Shown here: one piece after another, positions 25,725-33,456 of the stretch
Layout: each line of letters opens with the position of its first letter
Numbering within the stretch: position 1 is the stretch's first letter
Assembly: GCA_900316745.1 (NCBI GenBank)
Contig: ONEB01000002.1
Span: 218,241-282,240 of the forward strand
Source of the DNA: an uncultured Eubacteriales bacterium
Lineage (GTDB): Bacteria > Bacillota > Clostridia > Oscillospirales > Oscillospiraceae
Reading direction: 5' to 3'
DNA length: 64,000 nucleotides
Program-made: the position numbers and the translations under genes
Notes under the pieces: generated by a model
Told to the model about the DNA's origin: nothing
The model's input: the letters and a program-made list of their open reading frames with translations, nothing else
Database searches by the model: none

Positions 25725-25769
25725 ATCCCCCCCTCGGGGGTTGCACAGCGGCGTGTTTTGCTTTACAAT
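25725..25769 (+). promoter_or_regulatory. Promoter with C5/G5 operator before the methyltransferase gene
   Basis: TTGCAC at 25741-25746, a 17-nt spacer and TACAAT at 25764-25769. CCCCC-TC-GGGGG at 25729-25740 directly abuts the -35 box and is followed by TTGCACA, the same layout as the operator at 20669-20691 before the transporter operon. Confidence 0.7.
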
Positions 25770-25804
25770 CAGACCAAATCACACCGCTGAAAAGGAGAAA
25801 TCGC

Positions 25805-26536
25805 ATGAAGCCGCTCAAGCAGAGAATCACGGATTACTGGACACAGCGCGCAGACGCCTTTTTCGACCTGCGGCTGCGGGAGCTCTCGGATCCCAAGCGC
25901 GAGCGCTGGCTGGCGGAGTTCCGCCGGTTCATTCCCGGGGAAACGAGAGAGCTTCGCGTGCTGGATCTCGGCACCGGAACGGGCTATTTCGCGCTCCTGT
26001 TCGCGTCCGAGGGACATGAGGCTGTCGGCATCGATCTGACGGAGAGCATGATCGAAAAGGCGAAAGAAACGGCAGCGCTCCTGGGGCTGGACGCCGCGTT
26101 CTATGTCATGGACGCCGAGGAGCCGGATTTCGAGGATGAGAGCTTCGACGTGCTGGTCACGCGGAATCTGACGTGGACGCTGCCGCATCTGGAGAGCGCC
26201 TATCACGAGTGGTATCATCTCCTGAAGCCGGGCGGTGTGCTGATCAATTTTGACGCCGACTATGCCAACCACATCGACACGATGGCGGAGGACAGGCTGC
26301 CGGAGAATCACGCGCACAAGCTCGTCCCCAAAAGCCTGAGCGAGGAGAACGAGGCCATCACCGTGGAGGTCGCCGCCTATCAGCAGGCGCGCCCGCAGTG
26401 GGATGTGCAGCTTCTGCTTCAGGCGGGCTTCTCGGATATCCGGATCGATACCGGCGTCTGGAAGCGCGTCTATCAGGAGATCGACGAGTTTTATAATCCC
26501 ACGCCGATCTTCACCATCGCGGCATACAAAACATAA
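25805..26536 (+). CDS. Class I SAM-dependent methyltransferase linked to the transporter
   Basis: A 243-residue soluble enzyme. Motif I is VLDLGTGTGYFALLFA (about 52-67), followed by the acidic GIDLTESM loop, motif post-I with MDAEEPDFED and motif IV RNLTWTLPH (about 121-129). This belongs to a UbiE-like group that I recall being found next to nickel/peptide-type ABC importers in anaerobes. The shared operator suggests that it modifies the compound taken up or a chelator related to it; this is inference. Its ribosome site is AAAGGAGAAA, and it ends at a strong terminator. Confidence 0.85.
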   Translation: MKPLKQRITDYWTQRADAFFDLRLRELSDPKRERWLAEFRRFIPGETRELRVLDLGTGTGYFALLFASEGHEAVGIDLTESMIEKAKETAALLGLDAAFYVMDAEEPDFEDESFDVLVTRNLTWTLPHLESAYHEWYHLLKPGGVLINFDADYANHIDTMAEDRLPENHAHKLVPKSLSEENEAITVEVAAYQQARPQWDVQLLLQAGFSDIRIDTGVWKRVYQEIDEFYNPTPIFTIAAYKT

Positions 26537-26549
26537 ACAAATGTACACC

Positions 26550-26585
26550 GATTCAAGGTGCCCTCGGGCACCTTGAATCTTTTTT
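26550..26585 (+). terminator. Rho-independent terminator after the methyltransferase
   Basis: A stem of 13-14 bp (26550-26562 with 26567-26579) and six T at 26580-26585. Confidence 0.9.
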
Positions 26586-26586
26586 G

Positions 26587-26615
26587 TTGTGCATGCGCGC
26601 GGAGTTTGGTATAAT
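26587..26615 (+). promoter_or_regulatory. Promoter of the small membrane protein gene
   Basis: TTGTGC at 26587-26592, a 17-nt spacer and TATAAT at 26610-26615. It begins within the T-tract of the preceding terminator. Confidence 0.7.
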
Positions 26616-26645
26616 GAAAGCACGAACAGTGAAAGGAGCATGGCT

Positions 26646-26846
26646 ATGAAAACAGGCAGAGTGATTCTCATCCTGCTCTTGGTCGCCGTGGTGCTGGGTG
26701 CCGCGCTTGCGCTGATCCTGCCGCGCGATCTGGATCTGCATCTCGGCCAGTCCGGGCGGCCCGAGCAGACCGGCTCCGCGCTCACCGCGTGCGGGATCCT
26801 CCATGAGCCGGAATTCGGCGGGGTGTATCTCAAGAGTACGATCTAG
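26646..26846 (+). CDS. Small single-pass membrane protein, unknown function
   Basis: 66 residues: a basic N-terminus (MKTGR), one hydrophobic helix (about 6-26), then a 40-residue polar tail with one Cys. AAAGGAG at 26632-26638 favours ATG 26646 over ATG 26640. It has its own promoter and is followed by a terminator, so it is a self-contained transcription unit and likely real. I recognise no family; it could be a regulator of a membrane complex. The Cys is not in a lipobox position. Confidence 0.6.
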   Translation: MKTGRVILILLLVAVVLGAALALILPRDLDLHLGQSGRPEQTGSALTACGILHEPEFGGVYLKSTI

Positions 26847-26905
26847 GACTTCAATGCGCTGGGCTTTGCTCACGGCGGCAGCGCCGCGCTGATCCCAGAC
26901 AGCCA

Positions 26906-26940
26906 GACGCCGGGAATCCATGATTCCCGGCGTCTTTTTT
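26906..26940 (+). terminator. Rho-independent terminator after the small membrane protein
   Basis: A 13-bp stem (26906-26918 with 26922-26934), a 3-nt loop and six T. Confidence 0.9.
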
Positions 26941-27150
26941 ATCGGATTTGGCTTTGTTGATTTCTCTGCAGAGCCTCGGTGGAACAATCTGCGGATAGAG
27001 AGAAAAGGCTCAGACAGGATGCAGCAGACAACCGGAAGCCGATTGCCGCACCGGTGCTGCCTCATTGCCTCATGCAGGCGCAGACTGCCATCTATGAAAA
27101 ATTTTGGGAAATCCATCGAATTTCTTAAAGGCAATTTCAGCCCACCCTAC
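26941..27150. other. Non-coding stretch without a recognisable gene
   Basis: Between the terminator and the NSS transporter promoter I see no supported gene, riboswitch or repeat. Short open frames exist but lack ribosome sites and recognisable sequence. Confidence 0.5.
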
Positions 27151-27179
27151 TTGTCAAATGGCACAAAAACAGATAAAAT
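27151..27179 (+). promoter_or_regulatory. Promoter of the NSS-BrnQ pair
   Basis: TTGTCA at 27151-27156, a 17-nt spacer and TAAAAT at 27174-27179, giving a leader of about 60 nt. Confidence 0.65.
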
Positions 27180-27242
27180 CATTTCGATACTCTGTGCATA
27201 TTTGCCAGTTTAACGTGCAACAGTAACGGAGGGAGTGTCGAA

Positions 27243-28772
27243 ATGGAACAGAAACGAAACGGCTTCGGGACCCGCATCGGATTTGAGTTGGCTGCGGCCG
27301 GATCGGCGGTGGGACTCGGAAACTTATGGGGATTTCCATACAAGGCGAGCGCGAATGGCGGTGCTGCCTATTTGTTCGTCTATCTTGCCTGTATTTTTCT
27401 CGTCGGCGCGATCGCCATGCTTGCAGAGTTTTACATCGGACGGCGCAGCAAGGCAAACCCTGTCAGCGCCTATAAGGCAATCTCTCCCAACTGGGGATGG
27501 ATCGGGCTGCTCGCCGTTGTGGTTCCTGCGCTGATCATGTGCTACTACTATGTTCTCGGCGGATACACCGTGAAGTATGCGCTGAATTCCTTCGTCGGCA
27601 ATGCCGGGCGCTTTGAGCGCTTTGCCGGGAATGTTGGTGATGTGATCCTGCACACGGTCGTCTTCGCGCTTGTCGCGCTTGCGATTGTGACCGCGGGCGT
27701 TCGTCACGGAATCGAGAAGTCCGCAAAGCTGCTTCTACCGACCATGCTCGTGATTCTGATCGTGATCAGCAGCTTTTCTCTGCTCCTCGGCGCAGGCGTG
27801 CAGGAGGGCCTGGCTTATTACCTCAAGCCCGATTTTTCCAAGCTCACCGGATCGGGCATCCTCTCGGCAATGGGACAGGCGTTTTTCTCCCTTTCCCTTG
27901 GCTGCGGCGCGATGATCACTTACGGCTCTTACTCCGGCAAGCAGGTGAATCTGGCGCGCTCGACTGCCGTGGTCTGCATTCTGGACGGTGTGCTGACCTT
28001 CATGGTTGGTCTGGCTGTGTTTCCGGCGCTCTTTCACTATGCTGCGGTTTCGGGCTCCGGCCTTTCGGAACTCGGCATGGGCGGCACTGGCTTGATGTTT
28101 ATTACGCTGCCGATGGTGTTTGAGGATATGGGCGCCGGCGGCCAGATTCTGAGCCTGCTGTATTTCACCATGGCTGCGATCGCGGCGACGACATCCGTGA
28201 TCTCCATTCTGGAGGTCGTGACGCAGTTCATCATTCAGCGGCACAAGGTCGACCGCACCCGCGCGGTTTCCGTGGTGACTCTCGTCTGTGTGGCACTGAG
28301 CATTCCGGTCGGTCTGAGCCTCGGGTTGAGCCTGAACGGGAGCAGCGAGCTTCAGATCTTCGGAAAGAACCTGCTGGAGCTTCTCGACAGTGTTACGAAT
28401 ACGCTTCTGATGCCGCTGTGCGCGCTGCTCGCCTGCATCGCGGTCGGCTGGAAGCTTCCGAAGTCCGAGCGCTTCACGGGCTTCAGCGGCGTGATGCTTC
28501 GCTTCATCACGCCCGCGCTGATCGTCGTGATCGGGCTTTTCGGAGCGCTGGACATCGTTTTTCCCGCGGCGGAAGGCGCACGCGCGTTTTCTTCGGATGG
28601 ATTTGCGGTCGTCGTGATCGCCTGTATCATCGTGCTGCTCTGCGTGTTGGCGTATCGGATCTTCCTGAGAGATCGCGACACGGGTTCCAACGCCGACGAG
28701 GCGGAGGCGAATGCTCTGCGCAAAGAGAAACTCAGCGCAGGTCTTCAGCGCGGCTGGCAGCGTCCGGAATAA
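27243..28772 (+). CDS. Sodium-dependent amino-acid transporter (NSS family)
   Basis: A 509-residue membrane protein with about 12 helices. TM1 has the NSS signature AAAGSAVGLGNLWGFPYKA (about 17-35), which forms the Na+ and substrate site in LeuT/MhsT-type transporters; the first helices are followed by EFYIGRRSK. It imports an amino acid with Na+. The gene is followed 12 nt later by a BrnQ-type transporter, so both serve amino-acid uptake. The neighbouring LysR and PLP enzyme genes suggest a sulfur amino acid as substrate. Confidence 0.9.
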   Translation: MEQKRNGFGTRIGFELAAAGSAVGLGNLWGFPYKASANGGAAYLFVYLACIFLVGAIAMLAEFYIGRRSKANPVSAYKAISPNWGWIGLLAVVVPALIMCYYYVLGGYTVKYALNSFVGNAGRFERFAGNVGDVILHTVVFALVALAIVTAGVRHGIEKSAKLLLPTMLVILIVISSFSLLLGAGVQEGLAYYLKPDFSKLTGSGILSAMGQAFFSLSLGCGAMITYGSYSGKQVNLARSTAVVCILDGVLTFMVGLAVFPALFHYAAVSGSGLSELGMGGTGLMFITLPMVFEDMGAGGQILSLLYFTMAAIAATTSVISILEVVTQFIIQRHKVDRTRAVSVVTLVCVALSIPVGLSLGLSLNGSSELQIFGKNLLELLDSVTNTLLMPLCALLACIAVGWKLPKSERFTGFSGVMLRFITPALIVVIGLFGALDIVFPAAEGARAFSSDGFAVVVIACIIVLLCVLAYRIFLRDRDTGSNADEAEANALRKEKLSAGLQRGWQRPE

Positions 28773-28784
28773 GGTGGTGACAAC

Positions 28785-30074
28785 ATGAAAAAGAATCATA
28801 GTATTATGGATGTTGTGACCATCGGTTTTGCGCTCTTTTCCATGTTCTTCGGCGCAGGAAACGTGATTTTCCCGCCCTATCTCGGGCTGCAGAGCGGAAG
28901 ACAGTGGTTTGCGGGCTTCAGTGCCTATTATATTGCGGATGTGGCGCTTGCACTGGTGGCGCTGTTCGCGCTGCTGCGGGAGGGCAACTCCCACCGTGTC
29001 ATGGAGCGTTTGGGCAAAAAAGCCGCACTGTTCCTGCTTACCGTCATCATCCTGTGCATCGGCCCGATGCTTGCCATTCCGCGTACGGCGGCGACCACCT
29101 ATGAGATGGGCATTGCACAGCTGATTCCAGGCCTGAGCCCGATCGTTTTCTCCGCGCTGTTTTTTGCTCTGATCCTTGCGCTCAGCATCCGCGAGTCCGC
29201 GGTCATTGATATCATCGGGAAATTTCTGACGCCTGCGCTTCTGCTCGGCCTGGCGGTGCTGATCGTGATCGGCGTTGCGCATCCGCTGGGGGAGATCCAT
29301 GAAGTCGTTCAGGTGGACAACGTCATTGTAAACGGCATTCAGGCCGGTTATCAGACGATGGACGTCCTTGCCGCGCTGGTTTTCGGCGCTGTTCTGATCA
29401 AAAGCGCCACGGACAAGGGATATGAAGAGAAGAAAGCGCGCATGAATGTGCTGGTCAAAAGCGCGCTGCTTGCAGGCCTTCTGCTCCTGCTGGTTTATCT
29501 GGGGCTCGCGTATCTCGGCGCTACGGTGTCGAAGCTGTATCCGGTGGATATCAGCAGAGCGGAGCTTGTGATCGCGATCGTCCAGAGCCTGCTCGGAAAG
29601 CCGGGCCTGATCATCTTTGCGCTGGTCGTTGCGCTCGCCTGCGTGACCACGGCTGTCGCATTGGTGAGCAGCGCCGCGAACCATTTTGCGGATCTCTGCA
29701 AAGGCAAGGTGTCGTATCAGATCTTTGTCATCATCATCTGCGTGTTCAGCGCAGTGGTTTCCAATCTCGGACTGGACACCATCGTTTCCATCGCAGCGCC
29801 GATTCTGGGCATTGTGTATCCGCCGGTGCTGGTGCTCGTCATCGTGAGCCTTGCAGCTCCGAAAATGACGAACAGCATTTGTATTTCAGCCGTGATCGGC
29901 GCTACGATCACGAGCGTTCTCTCCACGCTGGACGGATTCGGACTGTCCATGCCGTGGCTGCGGTATCTGCCCCTTTCCAACGTCGACATGGCGTGGGTGC
30001 TGCCGGCTTTGATTTTCGGTGTTGCCGCGTTCCTGTATCGCCTGCCCTGGCAGGAAAAGACCGTGGACGACTGA
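28785..30074 (+). CDS. brnQ: Branched-chain amino acid:cation symporter (BrnQ/LIVCS family)
   Basis: A 429-residue, 12-helix transporter. The N-terminal stretch FALFSMFFGAGNVIFPPYLG (about 15-34) and GPMLAIPRTAATTYE (about 92-106) are typical of BrnQ. Family members take up Leu, Ile, Val and in some cases Met with Na+ or H+. It probably shares a transcript with the NSS gene. The ribosome site is AAGGTGGTG, 6 nt upstream. Confidence 0.9.
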   Translation: MKKNHSIMDVVTIGFALFSMFFGAGNVIFPPYLGLQSGRQWFAGFSAYYIADVALALVALFALLREGNSHRVMERLGKKAALFLLTVIILCIGPMLAIPRTAATTYEMGIAQLIPGLSPIVFSALFFALILALSIRESAVIDIIGKFLTPALLLGLAVLIVIGVAHPLGEIHEVVQVDNVIVNGIQAGYQTMDVLAALVFGAVLIKSATDKGYEEKKARMNVLVKSALLAGLLLLLVYLGLAYLGATVSKLYPVDISRAELVIAIVQSLLGKPGLIIFALVVALACVTTAVALVSSAANHFADLCKGKVSYQIFVIIICVFSAVVSNLGLDTIVSIAAPILGIVYPPVLVLVIVSLAAPKMTNSICISAVIGATITSVLSTLDGFGLSMPWLRYLPLSNVDMAWVLPALIFGVAAFLYRLPWQEKTVDD

Positions 30075-30105
30075 ACGTCTCCGGTGAATCGGAAAGAATC
30101 CATGA

Positions 30106-30143
30106 AAGCTGCCATGCGTCCTGCATGGCAGCTTCAGATTTTT
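30106..30143 (+). terminator. Rho-independent terminator after brnQ
   Basis: A 12-bp stem (30106-30117 with 30123-30134), a short loop and five T at 30139-30143. Confidence 0.75.
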
Positions 30144-30295
30144 AAAAATGCCCGGCAAGGGTCTTTTTGACAGGCTGAGCAGTCGCCGGGATGCCTGCTG
30201 CGCAATCAGCAGATGATTGCAGAACGTGCCGATGCCGAGCCCGGACTCGCCGCAGGCATTGCGCACCGTGATGCTGTCAGCGCCCCGCTGCTTTT

Positions 30296-31201
30296 TTACA
30301 GGCGTTTTGCCAATGCGGTTCCGAGAATGACCACCAATTCCTCCAGGAAGCCCTCGACCTGTGGCGTTATGACTTTGCTGCGGTGCAGGATCATCTGAAT
30401 CGACTGCCGGTGCTTCCAATGCGGAACGTTCAGGATCTTGATTTTTCCGGCGTCTGCGGCGTTCTTGACGGTATAAAGCGGGAGAACGGAGAGGAAATTG
30501 CCGTGTTCCACAATGCGGCAGGCGGTATCTGCGCTCTCCAGCCGGAATACCGGCTCACACTCCAGATGATGCTGTGCCAGTACACGCTCAAATTCCAGAC
30601 TGTAAGGCGCCAGCGTCTCCATCAGGACCAGTTCCTGTTTCGTGATCTCTTCCAGGCTGACGCTTTTCTTCTCCGCAAGCGGGTGATTTGCGTTGGCGAC
30701 AACTACAATGGGGATTTCGATCTCGTCCCAGATCAGCCATTCGCTGCGCGGGAGCGGATTGTTGATGATGCAGGCTGCGTCCAGCTGCCCGTTTCGCAGC
30801 CGCTCGATCAGCATGCTGGTCGTGTCCAGCGCAATCTCCAGCTTGACCTTGGGGAAGCGTCGGTGATAGGAAATAAACGCGTCCTCCAGCAGGAGCTCAG
30901 AAAGAGAATCGGTCATGCCAAGGCGCACTGTGCCGCCGAGAACATCCTCGGACTTGAGCATGTTCTCCATCCTGATGGCGATGGAGCTGAGCTGCTGGGC
31001 ATAGGGCAGAAGCTCCTCGCCAAACTGCGTCAGCGTGACACGCCTCCCGATCCGGTTGAAAAGCGGACCTCCGACCTCCTGCTCCAGCTGTTGGATCTGG
31101 GCGCTGACATTGGACTGGGAGTAGCCGAGTTCTTTTGCCGCGTGCGTAAAATTATGCAGGGTCGCGACCTTCAGAAACGTATTGAGATTTCGGATTTCCA
31201 C
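30296..31201 (-). CDS. LysR-family transcriptional regulator
   Basis: A 301-residue protein with an N-terminal winged helix-turn-helix (FTHAAKELGYSQSNVSAQIQ, about 18-37) and a linker helix, then two periplasmic-binding-like subdomains that bind the co-inducer. It is transcribed away from the PLP C-S lyase gene; the 181-nt gap holds palindromes suited to LysR binding. It likely controls the lyase and perhaps the two transporters downstream of it on the opposite strand. Confidence 0.92.
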   Translation of the reverse strand: MEIRNLNTFLKVATLHNFTHAAKELGYSQSNVSAQIQQLEQEVGGPLFNRIGRRVTLTQFGEELLPYAQQLSSIAIRMENMLKSEDVLGGTVRLGMTDSLSELLLEDAFISYHRRFPKVKLEIALDTTSMLIERLRNGQLDAACIINNPLPRSEWLIWDEIEIPIVVVANANHPLAEKKSVSLEEITKQELVLMETLAPYSLEFERVLAQHHLECEPVFRLESADTACRIVEHGNFLSVLPLYTVKNAADAGKIKILNVPHWKHRQSIQMILHRSKVITPQVEGFLEELVVILGTALAKRL

Positions 31202-31270
31202 GCGCTGACACTCCTTCTCGTTTTTTCATCTTATCCTACCATGTCCGCCCGGAAAATACAATCTGCTTTT

Positions 31271-31362
31271 TTGATCGTTCCGATCAAATCTATTTGTTTT
31301 TCTTTTTGATAAAGCTGTGTTATTCTGTTAACAGAAAAGAAAATGTGCGGAAACAGAATAAC
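31271..31362. promoter_or_regulatory. Divergent control region between lysR and the C-S lyase gene
   Basis: Three dyads are visible: TTGATCG-TTC-CGATCAA at 31271-31287, the 14-bp palindrome TTCTGTTAACAGAA at 31323-31336, and an 11-bp inverted repeat GTTATTCTGTT (31319-31329) with AACAGAATAAC (31352-31362). The first is near the likely lysR promoter, the others lie just upstream of the lyase ribosome site. They are good candidate LysR sites. Confidence 0.6.
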
Positions 31363-31382
31363 GATATGAAAGGAGAAACGAC

Positions 31383-32561
31383 ATGAAACATACACTGCAT
31401 ACCCAGACCACTGCGGTCCACGGCGGAACCCGCAGGGACGATACCTTCGGCGCTATCAACGAGCCCATCTATATGACCTCCAACTACCGAATCCCCACCG
31501 ACGGAACGCCCGTGGACTGGAGCGGTATTCACAGCAACATCTATCAGCGCAACCGCAACGTCAACCAGATGGTGCTGCAGGAGAAGCTCTGCGCCCTGAC
31601 CGGCGCGGAGGACGGCGCGGTCTTTGCCAGCGGCGTGGCTGCTCTGGCAGCCGTGTTTACCACCTTCCTCAACTCCGGCGATCACGCCATTGTCTCCGAG
31701 GTCTGTTACAGCGCCACCAACCTGCTGTTCCGGGAATACCTGCCCAAGAAGTACAACATCGAGGTCACTCTGCTGGACACCACCGATACCGAGGCCGTCC
31801 GCGCTGCGGTTCGTCCCAACACCAGACTCATCCATGTGGAGACGCCGGGAAACCCCACCACCGGTATCAGCGATCTGGACGCCATCGCTGAGATCGCGCA
31901 TGAGGCGGGCGCGCTCATGAGCGTGGACGCCACCTTCGCCGGCCCCGTCTGCATTTATCCCCTCCGCCATGGCGCCGATCTGGAGATCCACAGCATGACC
32001 AAGTACATCAACGGCCACGGCGACTCTTTGGGCGGCTGTGTCCTGGGACGCACGGAGCTGATCGACCAGGTCAAGGAGCTGGCCATGGTCAACTACGGCG
32101 GTATCCTCAGCCCGTTCAACGCCTGGCTTGTGGCCAGAGGCCTTGTGACGGCGCCTCTTCGCATGAAACAGCACAGTGAGGTGGCCATGGCGGTTGCCCG
32201 TTTCCTGGAGAACTGCCCGGCCGTCCGATTCATCTGGTATCCCGGCCTGGAGAGCCATCCTCAGCACGAGCGCGCCGTCGCGTACATGAGCGGCCAGTAC
32301 TCCGGCATGATTTCCTTCGACATCAAGGGCGATGAGAAAGCCCATGAGACGTTCCTGGACTCCCTCAAGCTGGTCACCCACGCGGTTTCCCTCGGCGACG
32401 TGGAAAGCCTGATCGTGTACTATGACCGAAACAGTGACAAGCTGCCCCACTATCCCGCCATTTATCATGAGGGCTTTTTCCGTTTCAGCGTGGGTCTGGA
32501 GGACGCGGAGGACGTCATCGCCGATCTGCAGCAGGCCATGGAGAAGGCCGGCGTGCTTTGA
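31383..32561 (+). CDS. PLP-dependent trans-sulfuration enzyme (cystathionine gamma-synthase/C-S lyase family)
   Basis: A 392-residue fold type I PLP enzyme. The cofactor lysine is in HSMTKYINGHGDSLGG (about Lys 206); the preceding VDATFAGP stretch supplies the Asp that contacts the pyridine ring, and VETPGNPT (about 158-165) is the usual substrate loop. The family includes cystathionine gamma-synthase, cystathionine lyases and methionine gamma-lyase. The usual GHSD is GHGD here, so it sits on a divergent branch. With two amino-acid importers and a LysR next door, a degradative lyase for methionine, homocysteine or cysteine is the more likely role; substrate is inferred only. Confidence 0.85.
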   Translation: MKHTLHTQTTAVHGGTRRDDTFGAINEPIYMTSNYRIPTDGTPVDWSGIHSNIYQRNRNVNQMVLQEKLCALTGAEDGAVFASGVAALAAVFTTFLNSGDHAIVSEVCYSATNLLFREYLPKKYNIEVTLLDTTDTEAVRAAVRPNTRLIHVETPGNPTTGISDLDAIAEIAHEAGALMSVDATFAGPVCIYPLRHGADLEIHSMTKYINGHGDSLGGCVLGRTELIDQVKELAMVNYGGILSPFNAWLVARGLVTAPLRMKQHSEVAMAVARFLENCPAVRFIWYPGLESHPQHERAVAYMSGQYSGMISFDIKGDEKAHETFLDSLKLVTHAVSLGDVESLIVYYDRNSDKLPHYPAIYHEGFFRFSVGLEDAEDVIADLQQAMEKAGVL

Positions 32562-32653
32562 GCACCGCCTGACAGTGATTGCGCTATTGTTTGCAATCTG
32601 AATCTATAACGATCTGTGGCCGACAGGGGAGATAACCTGCGGTATCATCCGAC

Positions 32654-32687
32654 AAGCTCCGGCGCGTTTCGGCACGCCGGAGCTTTT
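32654..32687 (+). terminator. Terminator-like hairpin after the C-S lyase
   Basis: An 11-bp stem (32654-32664 with 32675-32685), 10-nt loop, only a short T-run. Confidence 0.6.
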
Positions 32688-32724
32688 CAGCGCGTATCGC
32701 CACACCTTTTGCAGCGCAAAGAAA

Positions 32725-32753
32725 TTGCCGCGCTTTTCTTTTTGTGATATGAT
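32725..32753 (+). promoter_or_regulatory. Promoter before the HEAT-repeat gene
   Basis: TTGCCG at 32725-32730, a 17-nt spacer and TATGAT at 32748-32753. Confidence 0.6.
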
Positions 32754-32785
32754 GCAGATAAAACAGAAGCAGAGGGGATGACGAA

Positions 32786-33391
32786 TTGAACGAATCGGAA
32801 CTCTACAAGGCGCTCGGAGCTCTGACAAAGGACAGGAGCCGGTGGAAAGAGAGCGTTCCCTATGTTTCGTCTCTTCTGACCCATGCATCCGTCAAAATAC
32901 AGGCAAAGGCGCTCTGGCTGCTCGGCGAGATGGGGCTGAAAGATCCGCTGTCCGTGCAGGATGCGGTTCCGGTCATCGCCTCCTTCTTTGACAGTCCGGC
33001 GCCGCTTTTGAGAGAGCGCGCGGTGAACGCCCTCGGCAGGATCGGAAGAGGAAGCTTTTCTGTGGTCGAACCATATTGGGCGGATTTGTTCCGCTTTGCC
33101 TCGGATGCGGACGCAGGGGTCAGGCTGAGCTTCGTCTGGGCGTCGGAAAACATCGCCACGAACACGCCCGACATCTATGCGCATTCGATGCCGGTCTTTG
33201 CGGAGCTTCTGCAAGATGCGGATGACAAGGTGCGGATGGAGGCGCCGGAACTGTTCCGCGTGCTCGGCAAGCGCAGACCGGAGCTTGTCAGGCCTTTTGT
33301 GGAGCAGCTTCAAAGAATCTCGGAAAAAGACCCGAACCGTGTCGTAAGAATCCACTGCCTGGGTGCGATTCGGGCGACCGCACCGGATTGA
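32786..33391 (+). CDS. HEAT-repeat protein
   Basis: A 201-residue, all-helical soluble protein made of about five HEAT-like repeats (for example VKIQAKALWLLGEMG, LLRERAVNALGRIG, DKVRMEAPELFRVLG). HEAT proteins of this size act as binding scaffolds; the DNA-glycosylase AlkD uses the same fold but its catalytic pocket is not recognisable here. The start is TTG at 32786 after AGGGG. It is followed 65 nt later by a UvrA-type ATPase, so a DNA- or antibiotic-related partnership is possible but unproven. Confidence 0.65.
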   Translation: MNESELYKALGALTKDRSRWKESVPYVSSLLTHASVKIQAKALWLLGEMGLKDPLSVQDAVPVIASFFDSPAPLLRERAVNALGRIGRGSFSVVEPYWADLFRFASDADAGVRLSFVWASENIATNTPDIYAHSMPVFAELLQDADDKVRMEAPELFRVLGKRRPELVRPFVEQLQRISEKDPNRVVRIHCLGAIRATAPD

Positions 33392-33456
33392 CGCATTCCG
33401 GCTTAAGCAAAATGCGTTGGCTTGATTGCAGAAAAGGAACGGAGGAAACAACCATC

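Noticed and set aside
33392..33417. Hairpin ACGCATT/AATGCGT between the HEAT gene and the UvrA paralogue
   Set aside because: Only 7 bp with a 13-nt loop and no T-tract; not convincing as a terminator or regulatory element.
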